15,708 nt of DNA, taken from CAYURR01 sp964446745. GTDB lineage: Bacteria; Bacillota; Clostridia; Lachnospirales; WQUN01. Location of the stretch: NCBI GenBank assembly GCA_964446745.1, contig CAYURR010000062.1, forward strand, positions 1-15,708. The letters are read 5' to 3'. The translations under genes and the position numbers were made by a program. This document shows positions 6,259-14,437 of the stretch, one piece after another. Below the pieces are notes generated by a model. It did not search any database. It saw only the letters and a list, made by a program, of their open reading frames with translations, and was not told the DNA's origin. Numbering within the stretch: the first letter of the stretch is position 1; every line of letters begins with the position of its first letter.

Positions 6259-8028
6259 TTATACGGCTGCGTACCATTGCTGCTGTGATGCATACATACG
6301 AGCATACTCGCCGTTTAGCGCGAGCAGATCGTTATGCGTGCCCGTTTCGGCGATGCGTCCGTCCTTCATGACGATGATGCGATCTGCAATGCGTACCGAT
6401 CCCAAACGGTGCGTTACGATCACGGCTGTGTTGTCCTTCGCTAGTTGCGCGAAGCTTTCGTAGATGCGCGTCTCCTCGATCGGATCGATCGCGGCGGTCG
6501 GTTCGTCCAACACGATCAGACTGCGAACCATGTCCTTGCGCGGGCGAGCCTGCTTGCGATAATAACCGCGCGCAATAGCTATGCGTTGCCATTGCCCGCC
6601 CGATATATCCACACCGTCAAACTCCCTCGACAGCATCGTCTCGTATCCATCTGTAAACACCGGATCGTCCTTGGAAAAGCCCGCCTGCTCGCAGATGTTG
6701 TCGAGCTGCATGTCGTGATCCGTATCGCTGATACGGATGTTCTCGGACAGCTTCATTTGATATCGGCTGTATTTCTGAAATACCCCGGAGGTCTGCGTGT
6801 AGATCGGAGCGGCATGCTTGATCTTACCGGCGGTGGGCATATATAGCCCCGTCAGGAGCCTTATAAGCGTCGATTTACCGGAGCCGTTTTCGCCGACTAT
6901 AGCGATGGTCTCACCGTTTCTGACGGTAAGTGTAATATCGGTGAGTGCATTCTTCTCGGCGTTTGGGTAAGCAAAGTCTACATGCTCCAACACTATGCTA
7001 CCGTCGCTTGTTGTAGCGTCTGCCTGTGTAGATCGCTCTGGTAATTCCAAAAACGAGATATAGTTCTGTATTAGCCCCATGTTCTGTGCCATATTGCCGA
7101 TATGTCGGCAAATAACCTCGTCCATGATCGCATACAGCGCACCGATCGACGCAAAGACCGCCGCGAACGCGCCCACAGTGATTTCCTTTTGCATCAACGC
7201 GTCAAACAGCATCCAGAGTATGATGCTGTATCCGATTACGGTCAGCGATTTCATAGCGAATTCGATTAGGTTAGATTTGATATTGGCCTTGAGTTTTAGC
7301 TTATTCATGAGCTCCACAGTCTCTGTGAACAGCCTTTTGAAATATCTATATCCGCCCAGCAACCGTGTCTCTTTGAAATACTCGCGGCTGCCGATGCAGT
7401 TTTCGTAATATTCGTTTTCGCGGCGCACGGGAGCTGATGCGTCCTCGAGCTTTGCAAAAACAGAGGCGCGAACAAGCATCGTGATAATATTGGGCAGGAA
7501 CACGATCAGGATTGACCATGCGAGCACGGGCTTAAGTGTAAACAGATACCAGCCCATAAACGCGAAATAGGGGATGTAGAAGCTGAATATAACGGTGACC
7601 CCCATCGTAAACATCACAGCATGAGACACGCCCTGCGTAGACTTGTTAATATCATCCAATCGTTTGGTGTCCTCAAAATCAATAGGGGACAGCCGTTGAA
7701 TCTTTTTGAAGATCTTGTTTGTGAGACGCCCCTCGCAGAGCTCTCCGAGCATCATCGGGATGTAATTGCCCACGCCGTTTAGCACCTGACACGCGACGTT
7801 TGCAAGGCCGAATAACGCCAGCCCCGTAACTACAGCCATTAAGGTCACCGTACCGGCGGCGTAGCCTGTCGCACTGTCAAAGAAACGCTGTTGAACCAAT
7901 ATGATTACGCCCCAGGATAGGCCGTGGATGATCATGCATACCTGGGTCAAGATAAACAGAAGCGGAGAGGTCTTGAAGCAAAGCGGCAGCAATACCTTAA
8001 TGGTCTTTAAAACACCGGGCTTTTTCAT
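6259..8028 (-). CDS. ABC exporter half-transporter (membrane and ATPase domains fused), partner A
   Basis: A 589-residue type IV ABC exporter subunit. About 320 N-terminal residues carry several hydrophobic segments that form the membrane domain. The ATPase domain shows Walker A GENGSGKST at 379-387, a Q-loop in VFQKYSRY, the signature SGGQWQR from Ser476, Walker B LIVLDEPT with Asp508 and catalytic Glu509, a D-loop (AAID) and the switch His in VTHR. All catalytic elements look intact. Its ATG overlaps the stop of the upstream ABC gene (8025-8028, ATGA), so the two are probably translationally coupled and form a heterodimer. The Trp after SGG[QE] is shared by both partners. The exported substrate is unknown; there is no nearby precursor peptide, modification enzyme or peptidase domain. 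Confidence 0.9.
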   Translation of the reverse strand: MKKPGVLKTIKVLLPLCFKTSPLLFILTQVCMIIHGLSWGVIILVQQRFFDSATGYAAGTVTLMAVVTGLALFGLANVACQVLNGVGNYIPMMLGELCEGRLTNKIFKKIQRLSPIDFEDTKRLDDINKSTQGVSHAVMFTMGVTVIFSFYIPYFAFMGWYLFTLKPVLAWSILIVFLPNIITMLVRASVFAKLEDASAPVRRENEYYENCIGSREYFKETRLLGGYRYFKRLFTETVELMNKLKLKANIKSNLIEFAMKSLTVIGYSIILWMLFDALMQKEITVGAFAAVFASIGALYAIMDEVICRHIGNMAQNMGLIQNYISFLELPERSTQADATTSDGSIVLEHVDFAYPNAEKNALTDITLTVRNGETIAIVGENGSGKSTLIRLLTGLYMPTAGKIKHAAPIYTQTSGVFQKYSRYQMKLSENIRISDTDHDMQLDNICEQAGFSKDDPVFTDGYETMLSREFDGVDISGGQWQRIAIARGYYRKQARPRKDMVRSLIVLDEPTAAIDPIEETRIYESFAQLAKDNTAVIVTHRLGSVRIADRIIVMKDGRIAETGTHNDLLALNGEYARMYASQQQWYAAV

Positions 8029-9830
8029 TCATACCACCCCTTCTGGCTCTCAAACATCCCCGCGTATATACCGCGCAGCTGCATCAATGTGTCGTGGTTA
8101 CCGGATTCGGCGATCTTGCCGCCGTCTATGACCAATATCTCGTCCGCGAGCCGTGCCGCGCCGAGACGATGTGTTATAAATACCGTAGACTTGCCCGCGC
8201 TGATCTTACCAAACATCTCATAGACGCGGCTCTCTGCGACGGGGTCCAGTGCAGCCGTAGGCTCGTCGAGTATGTACATCCGCGCCTTTCCGAATAATGC
8301 ACGGGCTATCGCGACACGTTGCCATTCACCGCCAGACAGATCCACGCCGCCCTCCTTGATCTTACCGAGGATGGTATCGATGCCGTTGGCGAGCTTGTCG
8401 GTTACCTCCGTGACCTCTATAGTATCCATCGCATACTTCAGTCGATTTTGTATATCGGCTGTGTTTTGTGCATCGGGCTGCAAGGTCGCGACATCCCCGA
8501 GCAATATGTTGTCCTTTAGGGTTACATAGTATCGTGCAAAATCCTGATACACGACCGCGAATAGCCCCTTCAGCTCCGGTAGCTTGTATGTACGCAGATT
8601 TTTCCCGTTTATCAGTATGTCGCCCTCGTAATTGTCATACATGCCCGTCAAAAGCTTCGTGATCGTCGTCTTGCCCGCACCGTTTACACCGACAAATGCA
8701 TAGTGTTGTCCGGCCTTGAGTGTAAATGAGCAATTCTGTAATATGTAACGCTCCGTGTCAGGATATTTGAACGAGACCTGTCGAAACTCTATATCACCGA
8801 GTGCAAAGTTGCTCATATCTACAGGGGGAACGGTTGCGTCGGGTTGTTCGGACAGCTCGGAGAGCTTGGTCAGATCCTTTAGGTATTCGCGGCTCTTTGC
8901 GAGCTCGCTTGTGACCCATGCGAGCTGCCAGGACATCAACTGGATCAAATTGATCGTCGCGGTTATAAGTCCCATGAACAAACCTATCGTGATATGTCCG
9001 CTACCGAGCGGTGGTATCAGCACACCCGCGATCACAACGCTCATAAGTATCGTGATCAGTGATGAGCCCTTCATGCGGATAAAGTTATTGAGCATGGCCT
9101 TGAGCTTGATCTTGCGTGCGATCTCAAACTTCTCGAGCCATTGTTTACTGACATGCTCTGTATAGCCGAACAGCGAGCGTTCCTCGACATATTCACGATC
9201 GCTGAGCACCTTGCCGATATAGTCCGCACGACGCTTGTGCTTCTCAGCCTCCTGAAAGGCCTCGTAATTCGTTTTACCGGCCTTCAGAGACACCAAAAAC
9301 AGCGGCACAGAAACGACCATGATCAAAATCGCGGCCCACCACACGGACGCTACGAGGATGACCAACAACGACGTAACGCGCACAATCAAATCCATTGCAC
9401 CCATGATCTGATCCAGTCCGTTCATAACCTTATCAACAGGATCCTTACATGTGCGGCTGATCAGATCCCATGAGTCGTTGTTCTCAATATGCCTATACTC
9501 GAGTGCGGAACGCTTCTCGAGCATAGATGTGCGAAAATGCGTTGTGAGGCTCGCGTTGACGAGCTGCTTGAATATAGCCGCAAGCGAACCGAGTAGGTAT
9601 TGGCACGCTATGGAGGCCAGTATCAATAGAAGCGGCGGGAAGATCATATCGTAGTCTGACTTCCCGTTAAAGATGCCGATAGCCGTATCCACAAACCGTG
9701 CTGTCAGAACAACCTGAAACGACGGAATCAAAGCTTGTGTAACGCGCTCGAGCATAACCAATAACGTAGGCAGTGTGCTGTGTTTAAGAGGTATGGTAAT
9801 ATAGTGCCAAAGACGATAGGTTCTCTGCAT
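8025..9830 (-). CDS. ABC exporter half-transporter (membrane and ATPase domains fused), partner B
   Basis: A 601-residue type IV ABC exporter subunit with a hydrophobic N-terminal membrane domain (about 1-330) and a C-terminal ATPase domain. Walker A is GVNGAGKTT at 381-389, the Q-loop is in VVYQDFARYY, the signature is SGGEWQR from Ser499, Walker B is YILDEPT with Asp522 and Glu523, followed by AALD and the switch His in ITHR. Both nucleotide sites of the predicted heterodimer therefore keep a catalytic Glu. The RBS is GAGGTGA four to five bases before the ATG. It lies 18 bases after the single-pass membrane protein gene, in one operon with it and with partner A. Substrate unknown; lipid, drug or peptide export are all possible for this family. 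Confidence 0.9.
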   Translation of the reverse strand: MQRTYRLWHYITIPLKHSTLPTLLVMLERVTQALIPSFQVVLTARFVDTAIGIFNGKSDYDMIFPPLLLILASIACQYLLGSLAAIFKQLVNASLTTHFRTSMLEKRSALEYRHIENNDSWDLISRTCKDPVDKVMNGLDQIMGAMDLIVRVTSLLVILVASVWWAAILIMVVSVPLFLVSLKAGKTNYEAFQEAEKHKRRADYIGKVLSDREYVEERSLFGYTEHVSKQWLEKFEIARKIKLKAMLNNFIRMKGSSLITILMSVVIAGVLIPPLGSGHITIGLFMGLITATINLIQLMSWQLAWVTSELAKSREYLKDLTKLSELSEQPDATVPPVDMSNFALGDIEFRQVSFKYPDTERYILQNCSFTLKAGQHYAFVGVNGAGKTTITKLLTGMYDNYEGDILINGKNLRTYKLPELKGLFAVVYQDFARYYVTLKDNILLGDVATLQPDAQNTADIQNRLKYAMDTIEVTEVTDKLANGIDTILGKIKEGGVDLSGGEWQRVAIARALFGKARMYILDEPTAALDPVAESRVYEMFGKISAGKSTVFITHRLGAARLADEILVIDGGKIAESGNHDTLMQLRGIYAGMFESQKGWYE

Positions 9831-9848
9831 ATTTCACCTCATATGGTG

Positions 9849-10508
9849 TTATTTTAAGATCTCGCTTATGGTGCTGCGGATATTGTCTGTCCTGTCCGTT
9901 GCAATAGGCACGGATAGATACATCTGCATATCCATAAAGCCGCACTCTTTCAAGAATGCATTGCCGTCGAGATTGATCCCGAAAGGAACTCCGTCGATAT
10001 ATTTAACCTTATCCCCGAGACGCGAGATGGTCTCATCGTCCAAAACCTCACGGAGGTCTCGGATGAGCTCGGACTCATTTAGGTTCGGTATGTCTGCTTC
10101 GGTGGACAGGTACAGGTCCAACTCCTTTGTGGCGGTCATCGCTGCGAATTTCTGACCCATCAGATTAAACATCTGCGGATCGTCTTGCGTGGCAAAGAAG
10201 GACATAAACAACACTTCTTCACGCTCGGGGTCTGGTATGATCGTTGCGTTCAGTCTTTCCGATGCAGCATTAGTCCATTCCTCGGGCAAATAGGTACTCA
10301 ATATCGCAAACGTCACAAACGCCTTCTTGGGCGGGTTAGTGATGTAGTTGACGATATTGATAGTTATGAGCACCAGTATCACGCCACCGATGATAAACAG
10401 CTTGTAATACTCCCATATATATTCCCATTTTTCCTTTAGTGTCATGTCCTTAAGTTTGGCTCCCTCGTCGGAGGCCCATCTCTTTACGCGTGTGTTCTTT
10501 TCACTCAT
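9849..10508 (-). CDS. Single-pass membrane protein of unknown function in the ABC operon
   Basis: I do not recognise a named family. The 219 residues begin with a charged, cytoplasmic stretch (1-36, ending in MTLKEKWEYIWEYYK), then one membrane segment at about 37-56 and a soluble domain of about 160 residues that should be outside. It has no cysteines in the first half and no catalytic motif that I can see. The short Lys/Trp/Tyr-rich motif before the helix is common in clostridial membrane proteins encoded next to ABC exporters. The start follows AGGAT at about eight bases. It sits 25 bases after the cysteine-rich gene and 18 before the ABC genes, so it probably belongs to the same transcript and may be an accessory or substrate-presenting subunit of the exporter. 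Confidence 0.7.
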   Translation of the reverse strand: MSEKNTRVKRWASDEGAKLKDMTLKEKWEYIWEYYKLFIIGGVILVLITINIVNYITNPPKKAFVTFAILSTYLPEEWTNAASERLNATIIPDPEREEVLFMSFFATQDDPQMFNLMGQKFAAMTATKELDLYLSTEADIPNLNESELIRDLREVLDDETISRLGDKVKYIDGVPFGINLDGNAFLKECGFMDMQMYLSVPIATDRTDNIRSTISEILK

Positions 10509-10531
10509 TTGTAATATCCTATCCCTTCCAT
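10505..10531 (-). other. Possible 8-codon leader frame MEGIGYYK
   Basis: An ATG at 10529-10531 (minus strand) has AAGGG six bases upstream and encodes eight codons that stop at a TGA overlapping the ATG of the next gene (ATGA). It may couple translation of the membrane protein to the gene before it. The length is close to chance, so it is listed as a candidate only. Confidence 0.2.
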
Positions 10532-10546
10532 GTTTATCCCTTCCAT
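10520..10546. repeat. 12-bp direct repeat in the intergenic spacer
   Basis: TATCCCTTCCAT occurs at 10520-10531 and again at 10535-10546, with a 15-base period. On the minus strand each copy contains GGAAGGG, so the duplication doubles a Shine-Dalgarno-like sequence; the upstream copy forms the last codons of the cysteine-rich gene. Confidence 0.65.
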
Positions 10547-11256
10547 ACCCTCACAATGGCGTTCTGTACGGCTTCCTTTGCATCGCCCCAGGGCTCATCC
10601 TTGTAGCGGTAGTCAAACTTCTTTATAAAAAAATCCAGATCCTGCTCGACCTTTTTCATCGCGGATGTCTGTACACTGGCAACCGTGCTCACGAATGCCT
10701 CATACTGCTTCGGAGTGAGCTTTTGCTGACCCGAGCGCATGAGCATATACAGATGCTCTATGCAAAAGCCCCTGCCGTTTTGCACGAGCCCGGGTACCTC
10801 GGGCATCTTTTGCCACATATAAAAAAAGGTATCCACATAACGCTCCAATGTGTCCACGACGCGATTGCAGATAAAGCAGGTGTTTTTATGATCCGTCTGA
10901 TCGTGCTTGGGTTTATTTCCGAGCTTACGCTTAAGCCCATCCATAAAGCCGTCCTTCGACCCTTGTTTCTTAACCTCGTCGAAGCGTTCAGCGAGTTCCT
11001 TATTAATACGCTGCACATGCGTATGCAAGATCAACGCGAGCCCGAGGCGATTTTGCTCGGTGAACAGCTTGTCATAGCAGTTCGGGCAGAAGCCGCTCTT
11101 ATCGGTCTGTTCGCGAAAGTCCTCCTCCATATATGATGGGCCGAGAATAAAATCTATCGCGCGGCGCTCGAGATCCGCCTTCATGTGGCAAAACGCGCAG
11201 GCCGCCTCGGATTTTAGCCCCTCGGTCACCGGTATCGTATAAATCTTTTCATCCAT
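10534..11256 (-). CDS. Cysteine-rich, probably zinc-binding protein, DUF6062-like
   Basis: A 240-residue soluble protein, first gene of the export operon. It looks like the DUF6062 family (assignment from memory of its pattern IYTIPV...CxFC...GFC). It contains two similar halves: Cys20/Cys23 with Cys57/Cys60 (GFCPNC), and Cys127/Cys130 with Cys165/His168 (GFCIEH). Each half spaces its pairs about 34-35 residues apart, which suggests two zinc sites from an internal duplication. A Lys-rich linker of about residues 95-124 separates them. There is no signal peptide or membrane segment. GAGGG lies six bases before the ATG, and a strong promoter lies upstream at 11306-11334. Biochemical function is unknown; its place ahead of an ABC exporter suggests regulation or handling of the exporter or its substrate. 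Confidence 0.7.
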   Translation of the reverse strand: MDEKIYTIPVTEGLKSEAACAFCHMKADLERRAIDFILGPSYMEEDFREQTDKSGFCPNCYDKLFTEQNRLGLALILHTHVQRINKELAERFDEVKKQGSKDGFMDGLKRKLGNKPKHDQTDHKNTCFICNRVVDTLERYVDTFFYMWQKMPEVPGLVQNGRGFCIEHLYMLMRSGQQKLTPKQYEAFVSTVASVQTSAMKKVEQDLDFFIKKFDYRYKDEPWGDAKEAVQNAIVRVWKG

Positions 11257-11281
11257 ATGAGACCCTCGATTTCTCTAAGTT

Positions 11282-11310
11282 TTGACGAACGAATGGTTTT
11301 ACGTTAGTAT
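11282..11310 (+). promoter_or_regulatory. Sigma-A-type promoter for the OGG-type glycosylase gene
   Basis: TTGACG (11282-11287), 17-base spacer, TAGTAT (11305-11310). Expected start near 11317, giving a leader of about 40 bases. The -10 box overlaps that of the divergent promoter on the other strand. Confidence 0.7.
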
Positions 11311-11334
11311 AAGGCTTTGGAACGATTCTTGTAA
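11306..11334 (-). promoter_or_regulatory. Sigma-A-type promoter for the export operon
   Basis: Read on the minus strand: TTACAA (11334-11329), 17-base spacer, TATACT (11311-11306). It drives the DUF6062-like gene starting at 11256. Its -10 box shares five base pairs with the plus-strand -10 box. Confidence 0.7.
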
Positions 11335-11359
11335 AGCGTAAAGGGGGAAATAAAAGGAA

Positions 11360-12253
11360 ATGATTATTACATACAGTGGAGATAGAGCCATACTGACGGA
11401 CATTAACAGTTTTGATATAGCAGAAACGCTCGAATGTGGGCAATGCTTCCGGTTTGTGCGAATGGAAGAGGGAGCCAGCTCAGCTGAGGCCGGGGATACT
11501 GTCAAATACCGTATAGTCGCACACAACAGGACGCTGTTCATCAGCGAGTATGAAGATCGGATGGAATTCTATCCGACCACGGAGCGGGAGTTTACGCAGA
11601 TTTGGCAGGGATACTTCGATCTTGACAGGGACTACAGTCAGATAAAAGACATCGTGACCGCAAACGATTTCGTGATGCGCGACGCGGTAAATTTCGGAAC
11701 CGGAACACGGATACTCAATCAAGACCCATGGGAGACCTTGATCTCGTTTATCATCAGCCAGAACAATAACATCGGGCGCATAAAGCGCATCATACAGACC
11801 ATATCCGAGCGTTACGGTGAGCCCGTAAACGATGATCAATTCGCATTTCCTACAACGGAAGCACTTGCACGTTTGAGCGAGGCCGAGCTGTTTGAATGCA
11901 AGATGGGATTTAGGGCCGGATATGTGAAGGGGGCTGCGGATGCGGTCGCCAGCGGCGTTCTCGACCTTCAGGCCGTAGGGCGCATGGAAACGGCCGACGC
12001 ACGCCGCGAGCTCATGAAGCTAAAGGGCGTGGGCATAAAGGTAGCCGACTGCGTGCTGCTGTTTGCATATGGGCACAAAGAGGTGTTCCCGACAGATGTA
12101 TGGATAAAGCGTATCATGGAGCATTTCTATTTCTCCGGTCAGGAGACACATATAAAGGACATACACGCGCTCGCCGCAAAGCGCTTCGGGGAATACGCGG
12201 GCTTTGCACAGCAATACCTGTTCGCTTATGCGAGAGGTACTAAAATCGTATAA
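11360..12253 (+). CDS. ogg: 8-oxoguanine DNA glycosylase/AP lyase, OGG1 type
   Basis: Removes 8-oxoguanine from oxidised DNA and can nick the abasic site (base excision repair). In 297 residues there is an N-terminal OGG-type domain with the ECGQCFRF motif near residue 30, then a helix-hairpin-helix-GPD fold: SFIISQNNN near residues 130-138, the hairpin LKGVGIKVADCVLLF with catalytic Lys227, and the HhH-GPD Asp246 in VFPTDVW. These match Lys249 and Asp268 of human OGG1. The C-terminus lacks the cysteine cluster of endonuclease III. OGG1-type enzymes are unusual in bacteria overall but known in Clostridia such as C. acetobutylicum. Shine-Dalgarno options are AAGGGGG (12 bases away) and AAGG (2 bases away), neither ideally spaced. 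It has its own promoter and a 199-base gap before groES; no clear terminator follows it. Confidence 0.88.
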   Translation: MIITYSGDRAILTDINSFDIAETLECGQCFRFVRMEEGASSAEAGDTVKYRIVAHNRTLFISEYEDRMEFYPTTEREFTQIWQGYFDLDRDYSQIKDIVTANDFVMRDAVNFGTGTRILNQDPWETLISFIISQNNNIGRIKRIIQTISERYGEPVNDDQFAFPTTEALARLSEAELFECKMGFRAGYVKGAADAVASGVLDLQAVGRMETADARRELMKLKGVGIKVADCVLLFAYGHKEVFPTDVWIKRIMEHFYFSGQETHIKDIHALAAKRFGEYAGFAQQYLFAYARGTKIV

Positions 12254-12268
12254 AATTCACTAAAAATA

Positions 12269-12297
12269 TTGAAATGAGAAGAATGCGTGAGTATATA
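12269..12297 (+). promoter_or_regulatory. Candidate sigma-A promoter for groES-groEL
   Basis: TTGAAA (12269-12274), 17-base spacer, TATATA (12292-12297). It would place CIRCE in the leader about 90 bases after the start site. A weaker alternative, TTGCAT (12353-12358), 17 bases, TAAACT (12376-12381), would start transcription just ahead of or inside CIRCE, which is the more usual geometry. The sequence alone does not decide. Confidence 0.5.
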
Positions 12298-12391
12298 ACC
12301 ATATTTATACGGAAAAGATAGATATAGAGCCAAAATCCGGCCAACGGTGCATTTGCATATGAACCGTTCCGAGAATAAACTATAACCACGA

Positions 12392-12418
12392 TTAGCACTC
12401 AATTCGAGTGAGTGCTAA
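12392..12418 (+). promoter_or_regulatory. CIRCE operator (HrcA binding site)
   Basis: TTAGCACTC (12392-12400), nine-base spacer, GAGTGCTAA (12410-12418): an exact match to the consensus inverted repeat. HrcA bound here represses groES-groEL until heat stress inactivates it. It lies 17 bases before the groES Shine-Dalgarno site. No hrcA gene is in the window. Confidence 0.98.
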
Positions 12419-12452
12419 TAATCTCACACATCATCAAGGAGGTAACGAAGGT

Positions 12453-12740
12453 ATGAAGTTAAAACCGTTAGGTGACAGGGTAGTCATCAAACAGCTTGAA
12501 GCCGAGGAAAAGACCAAATCCGGTATAGTATTACCGAGCCAGTCTAAGGAAAAGCCGCAGGAAGCGGAGATCATCGCTGTAGGTCCGGGCGGTGTAATAG
12601 ACGGCAAGGAAATAAAGATGGAAGTAAAGGTCGGCGATCGCGTAATCTATTCAAAGTATGCGGGCACCGAAGTCAAGATGGATAACGAAGAAATGATCAT
12701 AGTAAGACAGAGCGACATTTTGGCGATAGTAGAGGCGTAA
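12453..12740 (+). CDS. groES: Co-chaperonin GroES (Hsp10)
   Basis: Seven-membered lid of the GroEL chamber in the cytoplasm. The 95 residues carry the N-terminal MKLKPLGDRVVIK strand, the mobile-loop region (KTKSGIVLPSQSKEKPQ) and the C-terminal GTEVKMDNEEMIIVRQSDILAIVE segment, all typical in order and length. AAGGAGG (12436-12442) is ten bases before the ATG at 12453; an in-frame ATG at 12408 lies inside CIRCE and has no RBS. It is followed after 34 bases by groEL in a CIRCE-controlled operon. Confidence 0.98.
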   Translation: MKLKPLGDRVVIKQLEAEEKTKSGIVLPSQSKEKPQEAEIIAVGPGGVIDGKEIKMEVKVGDRVIYSKYAGTEVKMDNEEMIIVRQSDILAIVEA

Positions 12741-12774
12741 GACCGAATAACCAGCATAAAGAAGGAGGATATAC

Positions 12775-14397
12775 ATGGCAAAGCAGATAAAGTACGGCAT
12801 AGAAGCACGCACCGCATTAGAAGCGGGCGTAAACAAATTGGCCGATACGGTAAAGGTTACACTGGGCCCTAAGGGCAGAAACGTAGTACTGGACAAGAAA
12901 TACGGCACACCGCTCATCACAAACGACGGTGTTACAATAGCCAAGGAAATCGAGCTTGAGGACGCGTTTGAGAACATGGGCGCACAGCTTGTTAAGGAAG
13001 TCGCTACAAAGACGAACGACGTAGCGGGTGACGGTACAACCACAGCAACAGTTCTCGCTCAGGCAATGATCAAGGAAGGCCTCAAGAACATAGCAGCCGG
13101 CGCAAACCCGATCATCCTCAGAAACGGTATGAACAAGGCTACACAGGCAGCCGTTGAAGCGATCAAGGGCATGAGCAAGAAGGTAGACGGCAAGAACCAC
13201 ATCGCACGCGTAGCGGCTATCTCGGCCGGTTACGAGGAAGTCGGCGAGATGATCGCAAACGCAATGGAAAAGGTTACAAGCGACGGCGTTATCACGGTTG
13301 AGGAATCCAAGACCATGAACACCGAGCTTGAGCTCGTTGAAGGTATGCAGTTTGACCGTGGCTACCTGTCCGCATATATGTGCACAGACATGGAAAAGAT
13401 GGTCGCTACACTTGAAAATCCGTACATCCTGATCACAGACAAGAAGATATCCACGATCCAAGACATCCTGCCGATACTTGAGCAGATCGTTCAGACCGGC
13501 GCAAAGCTTCTGATCATCGCTGAGGACGTCGAGGGCGAAGCACTCACGACACTTGTAGTAAACAAGCTGCGCGGCACATTCGTATGCGTTGCTGTAAAGG
13601 CTCCGGGCTTTGGTGATAGACGTAAGGCTATGCTCGAGGATATCGCTATCCTTACAGGCGGTCAGGTTATCTCCTCCGAGCTCGGCACAGAGCTTAAGGA
13701 TGCTACCGTTGACATGCTCGGTAGAGCAAAGACCGTTAAGGTTGAGAAGGAAAACACCATCATCATCGACGGCGCAGGCGACAAGAAGGACATCAACGCT
13801 CGCGTAGGTCAGATCAAGTCCCAGATCGAGGAGACAACATCCGAGTTTGATAAAGAAAAGCTTCAGGAAAGACTGGCTAAGATGGCTGGCGGCGTAGCAC
13901 TGATCAAGGTTGGCGCTCCGACAGAGACAGAGCTCAAGGAAAAGAAGCACCGCATGGAAGACGCTCTGGCAGCTACAAGAGCAGCTGTAGAGGAAGGTAT
14001 CATCTGCGGCGGCGGTTCCGCATTCATCCACGCTCAGAAGGCAGTTGCAAAGATAGTCGACGGCCTCGAGGGTGACGAGAAGACAGGCGCTGCGATCATC
14101 TGCAAGGCACTTGAAGCTCCGGTTCGCCAGATCTCGGACAACGCAGGTCTTGAAGGTTCCATCATCGTAAACAAGCTCATGGAGACAAAGGAAGGCACAG
14201 GTTTTGACGCACTGACCGGCACATATGTAGACATGATCGAAAAGGGTATCATCGACCCGACAAAGGTTACACGTACAGCGCTCCAAAACGCTACAAGCGT
14301 AGCATCGAGCCTGCTCACAACCGAGGCTGTAGTTGCTGATATCAAAGAGCCCGAACCTCCAATGCCCGCAGGCGGCGGCGGAATGGGAATGATGTAA
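12775..14397 (+). CDS. groEL: Chaperonin GroEL (Hsp60)
   Basis: ATP-driven folding chamber for cytosolic proteins. The 540 residues are full length and include the VTLGPKGRNVVLDKKYG and NDGVTIAKEIELED segments, the ATP-binding GDGTTTATVLAQAM motif near residue 85-98, the apical-domain segment EGMQFDRGYLS and the GGMGMM-type C-terminal tail. AAGGAGG (12762-12768) is six bases before the ATG. Codon choice appears biased toward frequent codons compared with neighbours, as expected for a highly expressed gene. Transcription from groES is ended by the hairpin at 14407-14435. Confidence 0.99.
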   Translation: MAKQIKYGIEARTALEAGVNKLADTVKVTLGPKGRNVVLDKKYGTPLITNDGVTIAKEIELEDAFENMGAQLVKEVATKTNDVAGDGTTTATVLAQAMIKEGLKNIAAGANPIILRNGMNKATQAAVEAIKGMSKKVDGKNHIARVAAISAGYEEVGEMIANAMEKVTSDGVITVEESKTMNTELELVEGMQFDRGYLSAYMCTDMEKMVATLENPYILITDKKISTIQDILPILEQIVQTGAKLLIIAEDVEGEALTTLVVNKLRGTFVCVAVKAPGFGDRRKAMLEDIAILTGGQVISSELGTELKDATVDMLGRAKTVKVEKENTIIIDGAGDKKDINARVGQIKSQIEETTSEFDKEKLQERLAKMAGGVALIKVGAPTETELKEKKHRMEDALAATRAAVEEGIICGGGSAFIHAQKAVAKIVDGLEGDEKTGAAIICKALEAPVRQISDNAGLEGSIIVNKLMETKEGTGFDALTGTYVDMIEKGIIDPTKVTRTALQNATSVASSLLTTEAVVADIKEPEPPMPAGGGGMGMM

Positions 14398-14406
14398 GAC
14401 TTCACG

Positions 14407-14435
14407 AAAAAAAGACGCCGTAGGCGTCTTTTTTT
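14407..14435 (+). terminator. Intrinsic terminator after groEL
   Basis: GACGCC, loop GTA, GGCGTC, flanked by a run of seven A before and seven T after; the A and T runs can also pair. It starts nine bases after the groEL stop. The A run makes it usable on both strands. Confidence 0.92.
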
Positions 14436-14437
14436 CG

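Noticed and set aside
12343..12368. Inverted repeat AACGGT/ACCGTT ahead of CIRCE as a second operator
   Set aside because: Only 6 bp with a 14-base gap; expected by chance in this length.
12408..12410. ATG start for groES
   Set aside because: It lies in the CIRCE operator, adds 15 unrelated residues and has no RBS.
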